A stretch of DNA of 64,000 nt from Cellulophaga tyrosinoxydans (GTDB lineage Bacteria > Bacteroidota > Bacteroidia > Flavobacteriales > Flavobacteriaceae). The stretch lies in the NCBI RefSeq assembly GCF_900176415.1, contig NZ_FWXO01000001.1:108086-172085 (forward strand), written 5' to 3'. The first letter of the stretch is position 1; each line of letters begins with the position of its first letter. The position numbers and the translations under genes are program-made. Below are positions 46,790-56,241 of the stretch, piece by piece. Below the pieces are notes generated by a model, which worked only from the letters and a program-made list of their open reading frames with translations, had not been told where the DNA came from and did not search any database.

Positions 46790-47757
46790 TGAAAACTTTG
46801 GATCTTGTTATTATTGGAGGAGGTCCTATCGGCATTGCTTGCGGATTAGAGGCTCAGAAAAAAGGGCTTAGCTATGTTATCTTAGAAAAAGGTCCTATTG
46901 TAAATTCGCTATACAACTACCCTACTAATATGCAATTTTTTTCTTCTTCAGAGAAATTAGAGATTGATGAGATTCCCTTTATTAGTAATGAAGCTAAACC
47001 AAAAAGAAGCGAGGCTTTGGAATACTATCGTAGAATAGTTACTAGTAATAAGCTTAACATGCATCTTTTTGAAAATGTTACTCATGTAGAAAAAGTAAAT
47101 TCACTTTTTGAAATTACCACAAGCAAAGACACCTACAAAGGTATCAACGTAATAATTGCAACTGGTTTTTATGATATACCAAACAAATTAAACATTCCTG
47201 GCGAAAACTTAGCAAAAGTAAGTCATTATTATAATGATCCACATTTTTATGCCCAACAGAAAATAGCAGTTGTTGGCGCTAGTAATTCTGCTATAGATGC
47301 GGCTTTAGAATGTTATAGGAAAGGAGCCGAAGTTAGCCTTATCATTCGTGGATCAGAAGTGGGGCAACGTGTAAAATATTGGGTTCGCCCTGATATCATT
47401 AACCGTATTGAAGAAGGCAGTATCAAGGTATTCTATAATGCTACATTAAATGAAATTAAGCCTCAAGAAATCATAATCAATACTCCAGATGGCCTGACCA
47501 CTATTAAAAATGATTTTGTACTGGCATTAATTGGCTACAAACCCAATTTTAAATTTTTAGAGCAACTTGGTATTACCTTATCAGATGATGATAAAAAATT
47601 ACCAACTTATGACCCAAATACCATGGAAACAAATATTGCCAATTTGTATTTAGCTGGTGTTATTTGCGGAGGTATGGAAACCCACAAATGGTTTATAGAA
47701 AACTCTAGAATACATGCAAAAATGATTGTGGCCTCAATTCTTGAAAAAAGAAAGTAA
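46789..47757 (+). CDS. YpdA-family bacillithiol disulfide reductase-like flavoprotein
   Basis: A 322-residue pyridine-nucleotide-disulfide oxidoreductase fold protein without the usual CxxC redox pair. FAD-binding GGGPIGIACGLEA is at the N terminus, the second dinucleotide motif VVGASNSAIDAALECYRKG in the middle, and LYLAGVICGGMETHKWFIEN near the end. This matches YpdA, which reduces bacillithiol disulfide with NADPH. Whether this organism makes bacillithiol cannot be told from the window. ATG at 46789 chosen; coupled to rpe. Confidence 0.82.
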   Translation: MKTLDLVIIGGGPIGIACGLEAQKKGLSYVILEKGPIVNSLYNYPTNMQFFSSSEKLEIDEIPFISNEAKPKRSEALEYYRRIVTSNKLNMHLFENVTHVEKVNSLFEITTSKDTYKGINVIIATGFYDIPNKLNIPGENLAKVSHYYNDPHFYAQQKIAVVGASNSAIDAALECYRKGAEVSLIIRGSEVGQRVKYWVRPDIINRIEEGSIKVFYNATLNEIKPQEIIINTPDGLTTIKNDFVLALIGYKPNFKFLEQLGITLSDDDKKLPTYDPNTMETNIANLYLAGVICGGMETHKWFIENSRIHAKMIVASILEKRK

Positions 47758-47877
47758 ATCTAGCCTATAAACACGGTTTTCAGGGATACATTGCATCTTT
47801 AAACTGTATAGATTTGACGAAACAATAATAGAATTTATTCTCTTATAAAATACCTATTAAAATAGTATATTTCAGAA

Positions 47878-49833
47878 ATGAATTTAAAGGAGCAGACCAT
47901 CAGTATACTCAAAACACTTTTCACGTTTTTATTTTGTTTGTATCTATCTATAGGTTTTGCGCAGAACCCTGAAAAAGATACTGTAAAGACCAAAATGCAA
48001 ACAATTAATTTTGGATGGTCCAAAAGAACAAATTCCACATCATTAAAACCCTATTTTGATCAATTAAAATCTGCTAAATATGGAGCTCAAAGATTCTCAA
48101 TTTTCGATCAATTAATAGAATATCATATTAAAAAAAGCAATACAGATTCTGTACTGCATTATGCTAATTTATACTTAAAAGAAACTAGAAATTGGAATGA
48201 ATCTGATTTAATAAAAGAACGTTATTCCGCTAAAGCCGATTATTATTTAGGTGTTGGCAATGCTATGAATGGCCTTTTAGACAATGCCATTAAATGGTAT
48301 ATTCAAGGATTACAAGGTGCAGAAAATACAAAATACACCGAATTTGAATTTAAAAACAAATTAGGTCTTGCTAAATGCTATATTTTCCAAAATAACTTAA
48401 CTAAAGCTATTGAGTTTTTAGACAAAACCTTAGTAGAATATTCTGCAGAATCTCCCCTTTTAACTGCCGAAAATTATTTACTATTGGGAAAGGCTTATCG
48501 TTTTAACAGTGATTATGAAAATGCTCAAAAATACTATAATCATGCTATTGCCATAGCAGAAACACTAGATGATCTAGAAATTAAGCTAACCTCTAAACTT
48601 GAAATAGCAAAACTTGACGAAGCCAATGGAAATTTAGGTCAAGCATTTCAGGCTTATGAAAGCATCCGAAATGAAGCAAAGCAAAATGATCTTGATGCCA
48701 TTTATTACGAGGGTTCTTTATTATTAGCAAAATATTACTACAATCAGGGATTTTATGATGTGGCAATATTAGGTTTATCTACGGCTTATATAAATGCACT
48801 GGATAGTGATAACTTAGACTTTCAAAGAGAGTCACTAATTTTAAATGCAAATTGTTTCGCTAAACAAAAAGATTACGAAAATGCGTATGCTGCTATGACT
48901 CAGTTAATAGGTATTATAAGAGAAATATCTACTAAACAACAGCAAGCCATAATTAGGGAATTAGAAATACAGTATGAAACTCTTGAAAAAGAGAAAGAAA
49001 TAAACACGCTTGAAGAAGATAAACTTTTAAAAGAAGCGGAACTAAAGCGACAAAAAACGATAAAAAATGCCTTTCTAATTGGGTTTCTAATTATTCTGAT
49101 TCCGATTATTGCTCTACTTTTTGTGTATTACCAAAAAATACAAACGCAAAGCGAATTAGCTAAAAAGCAAGAAGAATACAACACTGAAAAAGTAAAATCG
49201 TTGCTACAAGAGCAAGAATTAAACTTAATTAAGGCCTCTATGGATGGTCAAGATGAAGAGCGCAAACGAATTGCTCAAGAATTACATGATAGTATTGGTG
49301 GCAATCTAGCAGGTATAAAATTGCAATTATCCAGCCTTGCTCAAAATTCACCTGCTTTAAAAACTATAAATAATCAAATTGATGAAACTTATCAATTAGT
49401 TAGAGACATTTCGCATACACTTATTCCGAAAAAATTTAAACAAAATGCTTTCACAGATTTAGTGAAAGAATTTGCAAACTCCATTACAAAATCGGACAAA
49501 ATACTGGTAGATTTTTATCCTCACCCAGTGGATGAAATAAACAAAATAGATGAAAATTTACAAATGGAATTATTTAAAATTCTTCAAGAATTAATGACTA
49601 ACACTCTTAAGCATGCGGAGGCTACAAAAGTCAACATCCATTTAAATCTTATAGAAAATGAACTATCCTTATTATTTGAAGATAATGGGAAAGGATTTAA
49701 TGCGTTAGAACTAGTAGATGGTATTGGACTAGGAAATATAAAAAGTAGGATTAAAAAATTAAACGGAACTTTTAATATTGATTCTTCTAAGAATAGAGGA
49801 ACTGTTATTGCTATGGAATTTCCGCTGACTTAA
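47878..49833 (+). CDS. TPR-containing sensor histidine kinase (HisKA_3)
   Basis: A 651-residue membrane sensor. A signal-like N terminus (TLFTFLFCLYLSIGFAQ) leads a periplasmic region of tetratricopeptide repeats (for example YLLLGKAYRFNSDYENAQKY). One transmembrane helix at about residues 398-420 is followed by a coiled coil. The phospho-acceptor is His470 in ERKRIAQELHDS. The HATPase domain has the N-box region LMTNTLKHAEATKV and the G-box region DGIGLGNIKSRIKKL. This is the NarX/DesK-like class that pairs with LuxR-type regulators, and one follows 11 bp later. The signal is unknown. TTCAGGGA occurs about 92 bp upstream. Confidence 0.92.
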   Translation: MNLKEQTISILKTLFTFLFCLYLSIGFAQNPEKDTVKTKMQTINFGWSKRTNSTSLKPYFDQLKSAKYGAQRFSIFDQLIEYHIKKSNTDSVLHYANLYLKETRNWNESDLIKERYSAKADYYLGVGNAMNGLLDNAIKWYIQGLQGAENTKYTEFEFKNKLGLAKCYIFQNNLTKAIEFLDKTLVEYSAESPLLTAENYLLLGKAYRFNSDYENAQKYYNHAIAIAETLDDLEIKLTSKLEIAKLDEANGNLGQAFQAYESIRNEAKQNDLDAIYYEGSLLLAKYYYNQGFYDVAILGLSTAYINALDSDNLDFQRESLILNANCFAKQKDYENAYAAMTQLIGIIREISTKQQQAIIRELEIQYETLEKEKEINTLEEDKLLKEAELKRQKTIKNAFLIGFLIILIPIIALLFVYYQKIQTQSELAKKQEEYNTEKVKSLLQEQELNLIKASMDGQDEERKRIAQELHDSIGGNLAGIKLQLSSLAQNSPALKTINNQIDETYQLVRDISHTLIPKKFKQNAFTDLVKEFANSITKSDKILVDFYPHPVDEINKIDENLQMELFKILQELMTNTLKHAEATKVNIHLNLIENELSLLFEDNGKGFNALELVDGIGLGNIKSRIKKLNGTFNIDSSKNRGTVIAMEFPLT

Positions 49834-49844
49834 AAAATTAATAA

Positions 49845-50489
49845 ATGAAATACAATCTCATTATTGCCGATGATCATAAAATGTTCATCGATGGGCTTAT
49901 TAGCATACTAAATGATGCGCCCGAGTTTTCAGTAATACTTACCGCCAAAAATGGCGCGCAAGTGGTAAAATATTTAGGTATTAATGGAGTGGAAAATATA
50001 CATTTATTAATAACCGATTTAACGATGCCTGAAATGGATGGTATTGAGTTAAACAAAATTGTAAAAGAAACCTATCCTAGTTTAAAAACACTAGTGGTTA
50101 GTATGCATATTGATGGCAATATGATCGACAAATTAATTAGAAATAATGTTGATGGTTATGTGCCTAAAAATGCGGAAAAAGACGAGCTCTTAACCGCAAT
50201 CCGCTCTATAATTAAAGGTGAAAAATACTTTTCTTCAGAAATAAAAAAAGCGTACACAGATGCTATGTTTGACAACAAGAAAGTTGAAGAAATAAATTTA
50301 ACCGATAGAGAAAAAGAAGTTTTAAAACTAATTGCAGAAGAATATACTACACAAGAAATTGCAGATGAACTATTCTTAAGTAAACATACCATTGAAAGCT
50401 ATAGAAAAAATCTAATCTCAAAACTTAATGTAAAAAATCTGGCAGGGCTTACCAAACATGCCTTAAAGATGGGATTGTTAGACGAATAA
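49845..50489 (+). CDS. NarL/LuxR-family response regulator
   Basis: A 214-residue two-component regulator, partner of the kinase directly upstream. The receiver domain has IADDHKMFIDGL and the phospho-accepting Asp58 in LLITDLTMPEMDG. The C-terminal helix-turn-helix is LTDREKEVLKLIAEEYTTQEI with LFLSKHTIESYRKNLISKL. Its targets are not known; the palindrome 33 bp after its stop is a candidate site. Confidence 0.94.
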   Translation: MKYNLIIADDHKMFIDGLISILNDAPEFSVILTAKNGAQVVKYLGINGVENIHLLITDLTMPEMDGIELNKIVKETYPSLKTLVVSMHIDGNMIDKLIRNNVDGYVPKNAEKDELLTAIRSIIKGEKYFSSEIKKAYTDAMFDNKKVEEINLTDREKEVLKLIAEEYTTQEIADELFLSKHTIESYRKNLISKLNVKNLAGLTKHALKMGLLDE

Positions 50490-50521
50490 AACCTATCTAA
50501 TTGGCATAAGAAAACCTGACA

Positions 50522-50537
50522 TCCCTGAATTCAGGGA
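50522..50537. promoter_or_regulatory. 16-bp perfect palindrome (candidate operator)
   Basis: TCCCTGAATTCAGGGA lies in the 127-bp gap between the response regulator and the lipoprotein gene. Its right half TTCAGGGA also occurs at 47779-47786, ahead of the kinase gene. There is no T tract, so a terminator is unlikely. NarL-type regulators bind inverted repeats as dimers. Confidence 0.5.
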
Positions 50538-50616
50538 GTATAATTTTCACTTTTTTAGGTGACATTTTTAGGAACAGATAATATCATTTTTGTATTGAAC
50601 AAACAACAATACAACT

Positions 50617-51033
50617 ATGAAATACAAAATTATTTTAATCGCATTAACTACATTATTTATCTCTTGCAGTAACGACAAAAAAACTACAGAAAAACCTAAA
50701 GAAGTTGTCAAAACTAAGTCAGATTTGTTATTGGTAAACAGCGCTACCAAATTTTTCTCTAATCCAAGTAATGTAGATACATTAACCGTAATAATCAATG
50801 GTAAATCACTTTTAAAAAGTAAAGCCATTTTTAAGGTAACGAGTGCTAATGGAAAGCAAATTAGTAGCGATACCATCCCTACAATTCAATTGCTACATTC
50901 AGATTACAAAACCGCAAATTCCTCTTTACAAGAGGTGCAAATTAGAGAAACTGTTTCTAAATTATTTAAAAACGATTCCTACTTAAATTATTTTACAAAA
51001 GACGCTTATGCCAAAGCTGAAATAGTGAATTAA
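50617..51033 (+). CDS. Small lipoprotein of unknown function
   Basis: A 138-residue protein with a lipoprotein signal peptide (IALTTLFISC, lipid-anchored Cys17, then SND). The mature part is Lys/Thr/Ser-rich with no family I recognise. It lies immediately after the two-component genes and the palindrome, so it may be controlled by that regulator; this is inference. It converges on the PBP1A gene, with 8 bp between stops. Confidence 0.75.
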   Translation: MKYKIILIALTTLFISCSNDKKTTEKPKEVVKTKSDLLLVNSATKFFSNPSNVDTLTVIINGKSLLKSKAIFKVTSANGKQISSDTIPTIQLLHSDYKTANSSLQEVQIRETVSKLFKNDSYLNYFTKDAYAKAEIVN

Positions 51034-51041
51034 ATACTAAA

Positions 51042-53429
51042 TTAATTCTTCAGTAATGAATTAATATCTGCTGCCGTGCTATCTTTTAAAATAGAATCTG
51101 ATTTTATCAAAATAGGATTATTCCCTAAAAGAGAATCCATTGGTACCGGCAGTTCAGATAATACTCTAAGTGAATCTTGAATTCTTAAGTTTTGCACATA
51201 TAAGGTATCGGATTTAGCAAATTCGAAGGCTTCTTTAGCATTCATTTCTAAATATGGAGGACAAGGAAAATAATCAAAATCATATATAAAATTGGTTAGA
51301 ATAGGTCTTTTCCAAGTACTTAAATCATGAAAAACAGAACCTACAATAGGTAAAGCAGTGTAAGATCCAGAACCCATTTTTGTTGTGGAAAATTGCGCTC
51401 TTTTATCATAAGTTCCAACCCAAGCACCAATAACCACTTCGGGAGAGGCACCTATAAACCAACCATCACCGTTATTTTGAGTAGTACCAGTTTTGCCAAT
51501 TAAATTGTACGGTATTCCATAACCCGTTAAACGTAATCCTGTACCACTTCTAATTACACCCTCCATCATTTTTTGAAGTTGTTTTACATGTGTATATCCA
51601 GCAACTCGATCTCCATATTTGGGTTTGGCTTCATAAATAACTACACCATCTTCATCAATAATTCGTTCTATTGCATAAGGCTTAATTTTATTACCTCCGT
51701 TAGATATACTTGCATAGGCTGTAACCATATCTAATAAGCTTATATCTGCAGTGCCCAATACTATAGAAGGCACCTCTGGCAAAGTAGATTCGATACCCAT
51801 TTTTTTTGCCTGTGCCAAAACTCGTTCAATACCTGTTTTCAGCTGAATATTAACAGATACAGTGTTAATTGAATTCGCCAAGGCGCCATGCATACTATAA
51901 CTACCACCGTAACCGCCAGTTGCATTTCTAGGTTGCCAATTTTCATATTCTTCATAAGTCACAAGATTATTGTTGTAGTAACTACAAACATCTTGCCCTG
52001 CCTCTAGAGCAGCCAAATAAGTTATTGGTTTGAATGTAGAACCCACTTGTCGTGGTGTTTTAATATTATCTATTTGACTAAAACCGTAATCTATACCACC
52101 TACATATCCAAGAATTCTACCAGATGTACTACTCATGACAAGAACACTGCCATGGAGTCTATTTATACTTTTCTCTATCGAGTCTTTTAGAGATTGTAAT
52201 TTCCCTTCATATCCTTTACCAACAACCCAATATTTTCTTTTTTTCTTTTGTTGAATAAAGGCTTCTATTTCACTTTCCTTTTTTCCTTGACTTCGTAGAC
52301 TTTTAACTTTTAAATTCTGGTCTACCAATGTATTTAATAGCGCTTCTTTACCTCCTTCGGTGGTTGCAGCATCCCAATACTGATCCATTAATATCTGCAG
52401 ATTCTCTACCTGCCTATTTAAGGCTTTTTCTGCATATTTCTGAATCGTTGGATTTATTGTGGTATAAATACTTAAACCATCGGCCTCTAAGCTATAAATA
52501 TGACCATCTTCTGCTGGATTAGCTTCCGCCCATTTGGTGAACTCATCCGCAACCATATCTTTAAAATAAGACGAAGCAACTTTTTTTGGTTGCTGATAAT
52601 CTAAAACCAAAGGAATTTTAGCGGCCTGCATTTCTTCTTCAGTAATAAAACCGTATTTTACCATTTGACTAAGCACCACATTTCTGCGGGTTGTTGCTCG
52701 CTCTGGATTGGTTCTTGGATTATAATAAGATGGTGCTTTTAATACTCCAATTAGCGTTGCACTCTCAGATAAACTTAGTTCTTCTGGTGGTTTATTAAAA
52801 AATCTATACGCGGCTTTTTCAATGCCATAAATATTTTCTCCAAAAGAAACTGTATTAAAATATAGCAACAACACCTCTTCTTTGCTATAAATACTCTCTA
52901 TACGCTTAGCAATAAAAACCTCTTTTATTTTATTTATTGGTGTAGATAGAAAAAATTGCTTTTGCCTACCAAAAATATTTTTAGCTACCTGTTGGGTAAC
53001 CGTACTACCACCACCTGCATTCTGACCTAATAAAATAGATTTTATAAATACACGACCGTAGCTTTTATAATCTATTCCGCTATGGGTATAGAACCTACTA
53101 TCCTCAGTTGCTACTAAAGCTTCCTTTAAATATTTGGATATTTGAGTACTATCAGCATTGGATCTATTTTGTAGAAAATAATAACCAATAGGCTCATTGT
53201 CCGACGCATAAATTGTTGAAGTAATTGGATTTTCTAATTGCTTTAAATACTCCTTAGTTGGCAGTTTTCCAAAAGCTCCGAAATAGATTAACAAAATAAA
53301 AACTCCTAAAGAAAATATACCTAACCCTATTAAATAAAAAAAACTTTTAAAAGGATGTTTTCTAAGAAATTTAAAAAAACCTTTTACCCTACCCAACAAA
53401 ATACTTTTCAAACGTGATTGGTTGCTCAT
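51042..53429 (-). CDS. mrcA: Penicillin-binding protein 1A (class A PBP)
   Basis: A 795-residue bifunctional peptidoglycan synthase. One N-terminal membrane anchor (residues ~30-50). The GT51 transglycosylase domain has the catalytic Glu109 in ATEDSRFYTHSG and GGGSTVTQQVAKNIFGR. The transpeptidase domain has Ser464-x-x-Lys467 (GSTFKP), the SxN motif in ANSINTVSV and the KTG motif in GKTGTTQNNGDGW. The short tail is Asp/Ser-rich. Monocistronic. Confidence 0.95.
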   Translation of the reverse strand: MSNQSRLKSILLGRVKGFFKFLRKHPFKSFFYLIGLGIFSLGVFILLIYFGAFGKLPTKEYLKQLENPITSTIYASDNEPIGYYFLQNRSNADSTQISKYLKEALVATEDSRFYTHSGIDYKSYGRVFIKSILLGQNAGGGSTVTQQVAKNIFGRQKQFFLSTPINKIKEVFIAKRIESIYSKEEVLLLYFNTVSFGENIYGIEKAAYRFFNKPPEELSLSESATLIGVLKAPSYYNPRTNPERATTRRNVVLSQMVKYGFITEEEMQAAKIPLVLDYQQPKKVASSYFKDMVADEFTKWAEANPAEDGHIYSLEADGLSIYTTINPTIQKYAEKALNRQVENLQILMDQYWDAATTEGGKEALLNTLVDQNLKVKSLRSQGKKESEIEAFIQQKKKRKYWVVGKGYEGKLQSLKDSIEKSINRLHGSVLVMSSTSGRILGYVGGIDYGFSQIDNIKTPRQVGSTFKPITYLAALEAGQDVCSYYNNNLVTYEEYENWQPRNATGGYGGSYSMHGALANSINTVSVNIQLKTGIERVLAQAKKMGIESTLPEVPSIVLGTADISLLDMVTAYASISNGGNKIKPYAIERIIDEDGVVIYEAKPKYGDRVAGYTHVKQLQKMMEGVIRSGTGLRLTGYGIPYNLIGKTGTTQNNGDGWFIGASPEVVIGAWVGTYDKRAQFSTTKMGSGSYTALPIVGSVFHDLSTWKRPILTNFIYDFDYFPCPPYLEMNAKEAFEFAKSDTLYVQNLRIQDSLRVLSELPVPMDSLLGNNPILIKSDSILKDSTAADINSLLKN

Positions 53430-53470
53430 TTAATGATAATCAGTAATTACAACTGGCAAAAAAATTTCGC

Positions 53471-53478
53471 CAAAATTA
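53471..53478 (-). promoter_or_regulatory. -7 box TAATTTTG for the PBP1A gene
   Basis: Perfect TAnnTTTG on the minus strand, 41 bp before the start codon at 53429. Confidence 0.5.
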
Positions 53479-53516
53479 GTCTATTTTTTTATCGCTATGT
53501 AATTAATAGTCTAATT

Positions 53517-53543
53517 AAAAAATCCATAGTTTTAGCTATGGAT
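53517..53543 (-). terminator. Terminator after the amino-acid permease gene
   Basis: AATCCATAG / CTATGGATT stem with a 5-bp loop; on the minus strand it is followed by six T. Confidence 0.82.
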
Positions 53544-53569
53544 TTCATAAATATAAGAATTATTGCTGA

Positions 53570-55063
53570 CTAATTATTTAATCTACTTTTTTTATACCCA
53601 TAAGCTAAGTAAATAAGTACTCCTAAAAACATCCATAAAAAGAATCTTATCCAAGTCACTAATGGCAAGGCAACCATTAATCCTAAACAAACAATTACGC
53701 ATAAAGAGCAAACGACTTTAAAGTATGGGGTTTTAAATTTACGAGGGGCTTCAGGGCTTTTAACTCTTAAAATCCAAATACCTATGGCTACAATAATAAA
53801 TGCAAATAAAGTTCCAATATTGGTAAGCTCTGCAGCAACACCAATATCAATAGTACCAGCAAGAATTGCAACAAACAATCCTACTAATAAAGTAGCATAA
53901 GAAGGTGTAGAAAATTTACGAGACACTTTATGCAGTTTACTACCCACTAACCCATCTTTACTCATGGCGTAAAGTATTCGTATTTGACCCAATTGCATAA
54001 CTAATAAAACCGTTGGCATTGTCAGAGTTACGCCTATAGCAATTAATAAAGCAACTTGGTCTTCTCCAACCGCAATTAAGGCATCCGCCACAGGCTTTTC
54101 ATTAGCCAGAATATTTAATGGCACCATACCTGTTAGAACTGCAGCAACAACAATATAAAGTATAGTACAAACCACCAATGCAATAATCATTGCCCTTGGC
54201 AAATCTCTTTGAGGGTTTTTAGCCTCTTCAGAAGTGGTACTCACCGCATCAAAACCCACATAGGCAAAAAACACTAATGCTGCGCCCGTCATAATACCTT
54301 TCCAACCATTTGGAGCAAAAGGTTCCCAATTTGTACCTGGGTCGAAATGTGGTATCCCATACCATAAAAACAAACCTACTAAAACTAATTTTACAATTAC
54401 TAGTGTAGCATTTACCCTAGCGGATTCTTTTATGCCTATATACAGCAAAGCAGTAATTAAAAGTGTAATTACAAATGCTGGCAAATTAATTAAGGCCGTG
54501 GTATGCGGAAATGTAGTAATAATATCTGCATATTTAGATTCTATGGCAGGTGTAAGTGCTGACCAAGCTCCATTAGGCAACAACACCATTTCAGTACCTG
54601 TAGATGCCGACATCCAACCGGGAAGATGCCACCCTAAGCCGTCCAGTAAATTTTTAAAATAACCAGACCAACCAATGGCAACCGCGACATTACCCACAGC
54701 ATATTCCAAAACCAAATCCCACCCAATTATCCAAGCAATTAATTCTCCAAAAGAGTGGTAAGAATACGAGTATGCACTACCCGATATTGGAATCATAGAT
54801 GCAAATTCTGCATAACATAATGCAGCAAACAAACAGGCTAACCCTGTAATAACAAAGGATACTGTTAATGCTGGGCCAGCACCGAGTGCATGTTCTGTAC
54901 CCGCAGCTGCTTCTCCTGTTAATACAAAAATTCCCGTGCCAATGATGGCTCCAATACCCATCATGGTTAAATCGAACACGCCAAGAGATCTTTTTAGTGA
55001 AGAGGATTCAGACTCCGTCTGAAGTTGCTCTAATGTTTTCTTGCGAAAAAAATTATATGCCAT
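53570..55063 (-). CDS. APC superfamily amino acid permease
   Basis: A 497-residue polytopic inner-membrane transporter with about 12-14 helices. The APC signature GIGAIIGTGIFVLTGEAA is at helix 1, then FAALCYAEFASMIPISGSAY, FFAYVGFDAVSTTSEEAKNP and a late FAFIIVAIGIWILRVKSPEA. It resembles the cationic amino acid transporter (CAT/YfnA) branch; the substrate is not certain. Confidence 0.92.
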   Translation of the reverse strand: MAYNFFRKKTLEQLQTESESSSLKRSLGVFDLTMMGIGAIIGTGIFVLTGEAAAGTEHALGAGPALTVSFVITGLACLFAALCYAEFASMIPISGSAYSYSYHSFGELIAWIIGWDLVLEYAVGNVAVAIGWSGYFKNLLDGLGWHLPGWMSASTGTEMVLLPNGAWSALTPAIESKYADIITTFPHTTALINLPAFVITLLITALLYIGIKESARVNATLVIVKLVLVGLFLWYGIPHFDPGTNWEPFAPNGWKGIMTGAALVFFAYVGFDAVSTTSEEAKNPQRDLPRAMIIALVVCTILYIVVAAVLTGMVPLNILANEKPVADALIAVGEDQVALLIAIGVTLTMPTVLLVMQLGQIRILYAMSKDGLVGSKLHKVSRKFSTPSYATLLVGLFVAILAGTIDIGVAAELTNIGTLFAFIIVAIGIWILRVKSPEAPRKFKTPYFKVVCSLCVIVCLGLMVALPLVTWIRFFLWMFLGVLIYLAYGYKKSRLNN

Positions 55064-55095
55064 ATAACTCAGATACTTTATTAAATACTTATATG

Positions 55096-55587
55096 TTACG
55101 CAGCTTTTTTAGCATTTCGCTCTTGAGTTATTAAAGAGGTGATTATAAACTTCCACTTTTCGATTCGCTTTAATTCAAAATCTTCTTTATAATTTAAATT
55201 AGTATCAAAAAAAACAAGATCTAATACTTCTCCGTTATTTAAATTTAAATGCAAATTCAAATGCTCCAATACGGAGTCTTGCTTATCTTTTATTTTGAAA
55301 AACTTTCGCTTTTCAACAATCTGGCATTCTTTGACATTTTTAATATCAATGATTTGCTCTTCTACTTCTTTACCTTTAAAAATTAAAAAAATCAGTTTTT
55401 TTTGAATTTCATCTATTCCAATATAAAAACTAGCCCAAGTTTCAGATTGAGCAATTTTTAGATTGTTTTTTAATAACACATCTTTAATTTGTGATTTATG
55501 ACTGTTTTTAGACATATTGAATAAAAAGTATGGTGAAAAAATTACGCACACCATGATGCTGCAAACTATTATTAATGAAGTATTCAT
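55096..55587 (-). CDS. Hypothetical protein with an N-terminal membrane anchor
   Basis: A 163-residue protein. Residues ~4-23 are a single hydrophobic helix; the rest is a charged, beta-rich cytosolic-type domain (FYIGIDEIQKKLIFLIFKGK, IDIKNVKECQIVEKRKFFK). No family recognised. Its stop is 32 bp before the permease start, same strand, so the two may be co-transcribed. Confidence 0.7.
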   Translation of the reverse strand: MNTSLIIVCSIMVCVIFSPYFLFNMSKNSHKSQIKDVLLKNNLKIAQSETWASFYIGIDEIQKKLIFLIFKGKEVEEQIIDIKNVKECQIVEKRKFFKIKDKQDSVLEHLNLHLNLNNGEVLDLVFFDTNLNYKEDFELKRIEKWKFIITSLITQERNAKKAA

Positions 55588-55721
55588 TAGAAAATTAATT
55601 TAGATTAATATATTGATATACAATGCTTTATTAATCAATTATTACAAAAATTGATTAATAAAACAGAAAATAGGATTGCCCTAAATCGAAGATTAAGGCA
55701 AAAAATATTTCAATTTATTAT

Positions 55722-56075
55722 CTAAGGGAAGTAATGAAAAGGATAAGAAATACTGCAAGAATTGAACTTGATGAAAATAATATCGCCTTGAATATAAAGC
55801 AAAGCAATTCTATTTTTATGAGCACATAAGAATTGATATTTATTCTTAAGCGTTTGATGAACAATTTTAGAAGGATTACCTATATAATTTGAAAAACTAC
55901 TTTCAACAGAAAGATTTACAGTTTCGGAAAGTGTAAAAAATTTATTGCCAATACCAGAATCTACAGATTCTTGAATGGTGGTTGTATCATTTGTTACACT
56001 ACTAGGTACCGAAGCAAAATTAATATTGTAGTTTCCAACAAATAGTATAAAAAGTAAAATCCTAAATATGGACAT
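55722..56075 (-). CDS. Short exported hypothetical protein
   Basis: From the Met codon at 56075 the product has 117 residues, with a signal peptide (MSIFRILLFILFVGNYNINF, ending near FAS). A longer frame to 56162 adds another hydrophobic segment and is less likely. The mature part is short, Ser/Thr-rich and ends in an aromatic HYFP. Codon use looks loose and no family is recognised, so this could be a decayed gene. Confidence 0.45.
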   Translation of the reverse strand: MSIFRILLFILFVGNYNINFASVPSSVTNDTTTIQESVDSGIGNKFFTLSETVNLSVESSFSNYIGNPSKIVHQTLKNKYQFLCAHKNRIALLYIQGDIIFIKFNSCSISYPFHYFP

Positions 56076-56241
56076 TTTCTTTAAATCGAAATTGTGGGAT
56101 AAAAGTACAAACAAAATCAACACTCCAATCATATATTTTCTTGGCAAAGAAATATTTTTCAAGTTTCTATAAGTCAGCCAAATATTAATCTAATTTTACG
56201 CGATTTTTTTAAATTAATATTGATTTTTATTTCTATATTCT

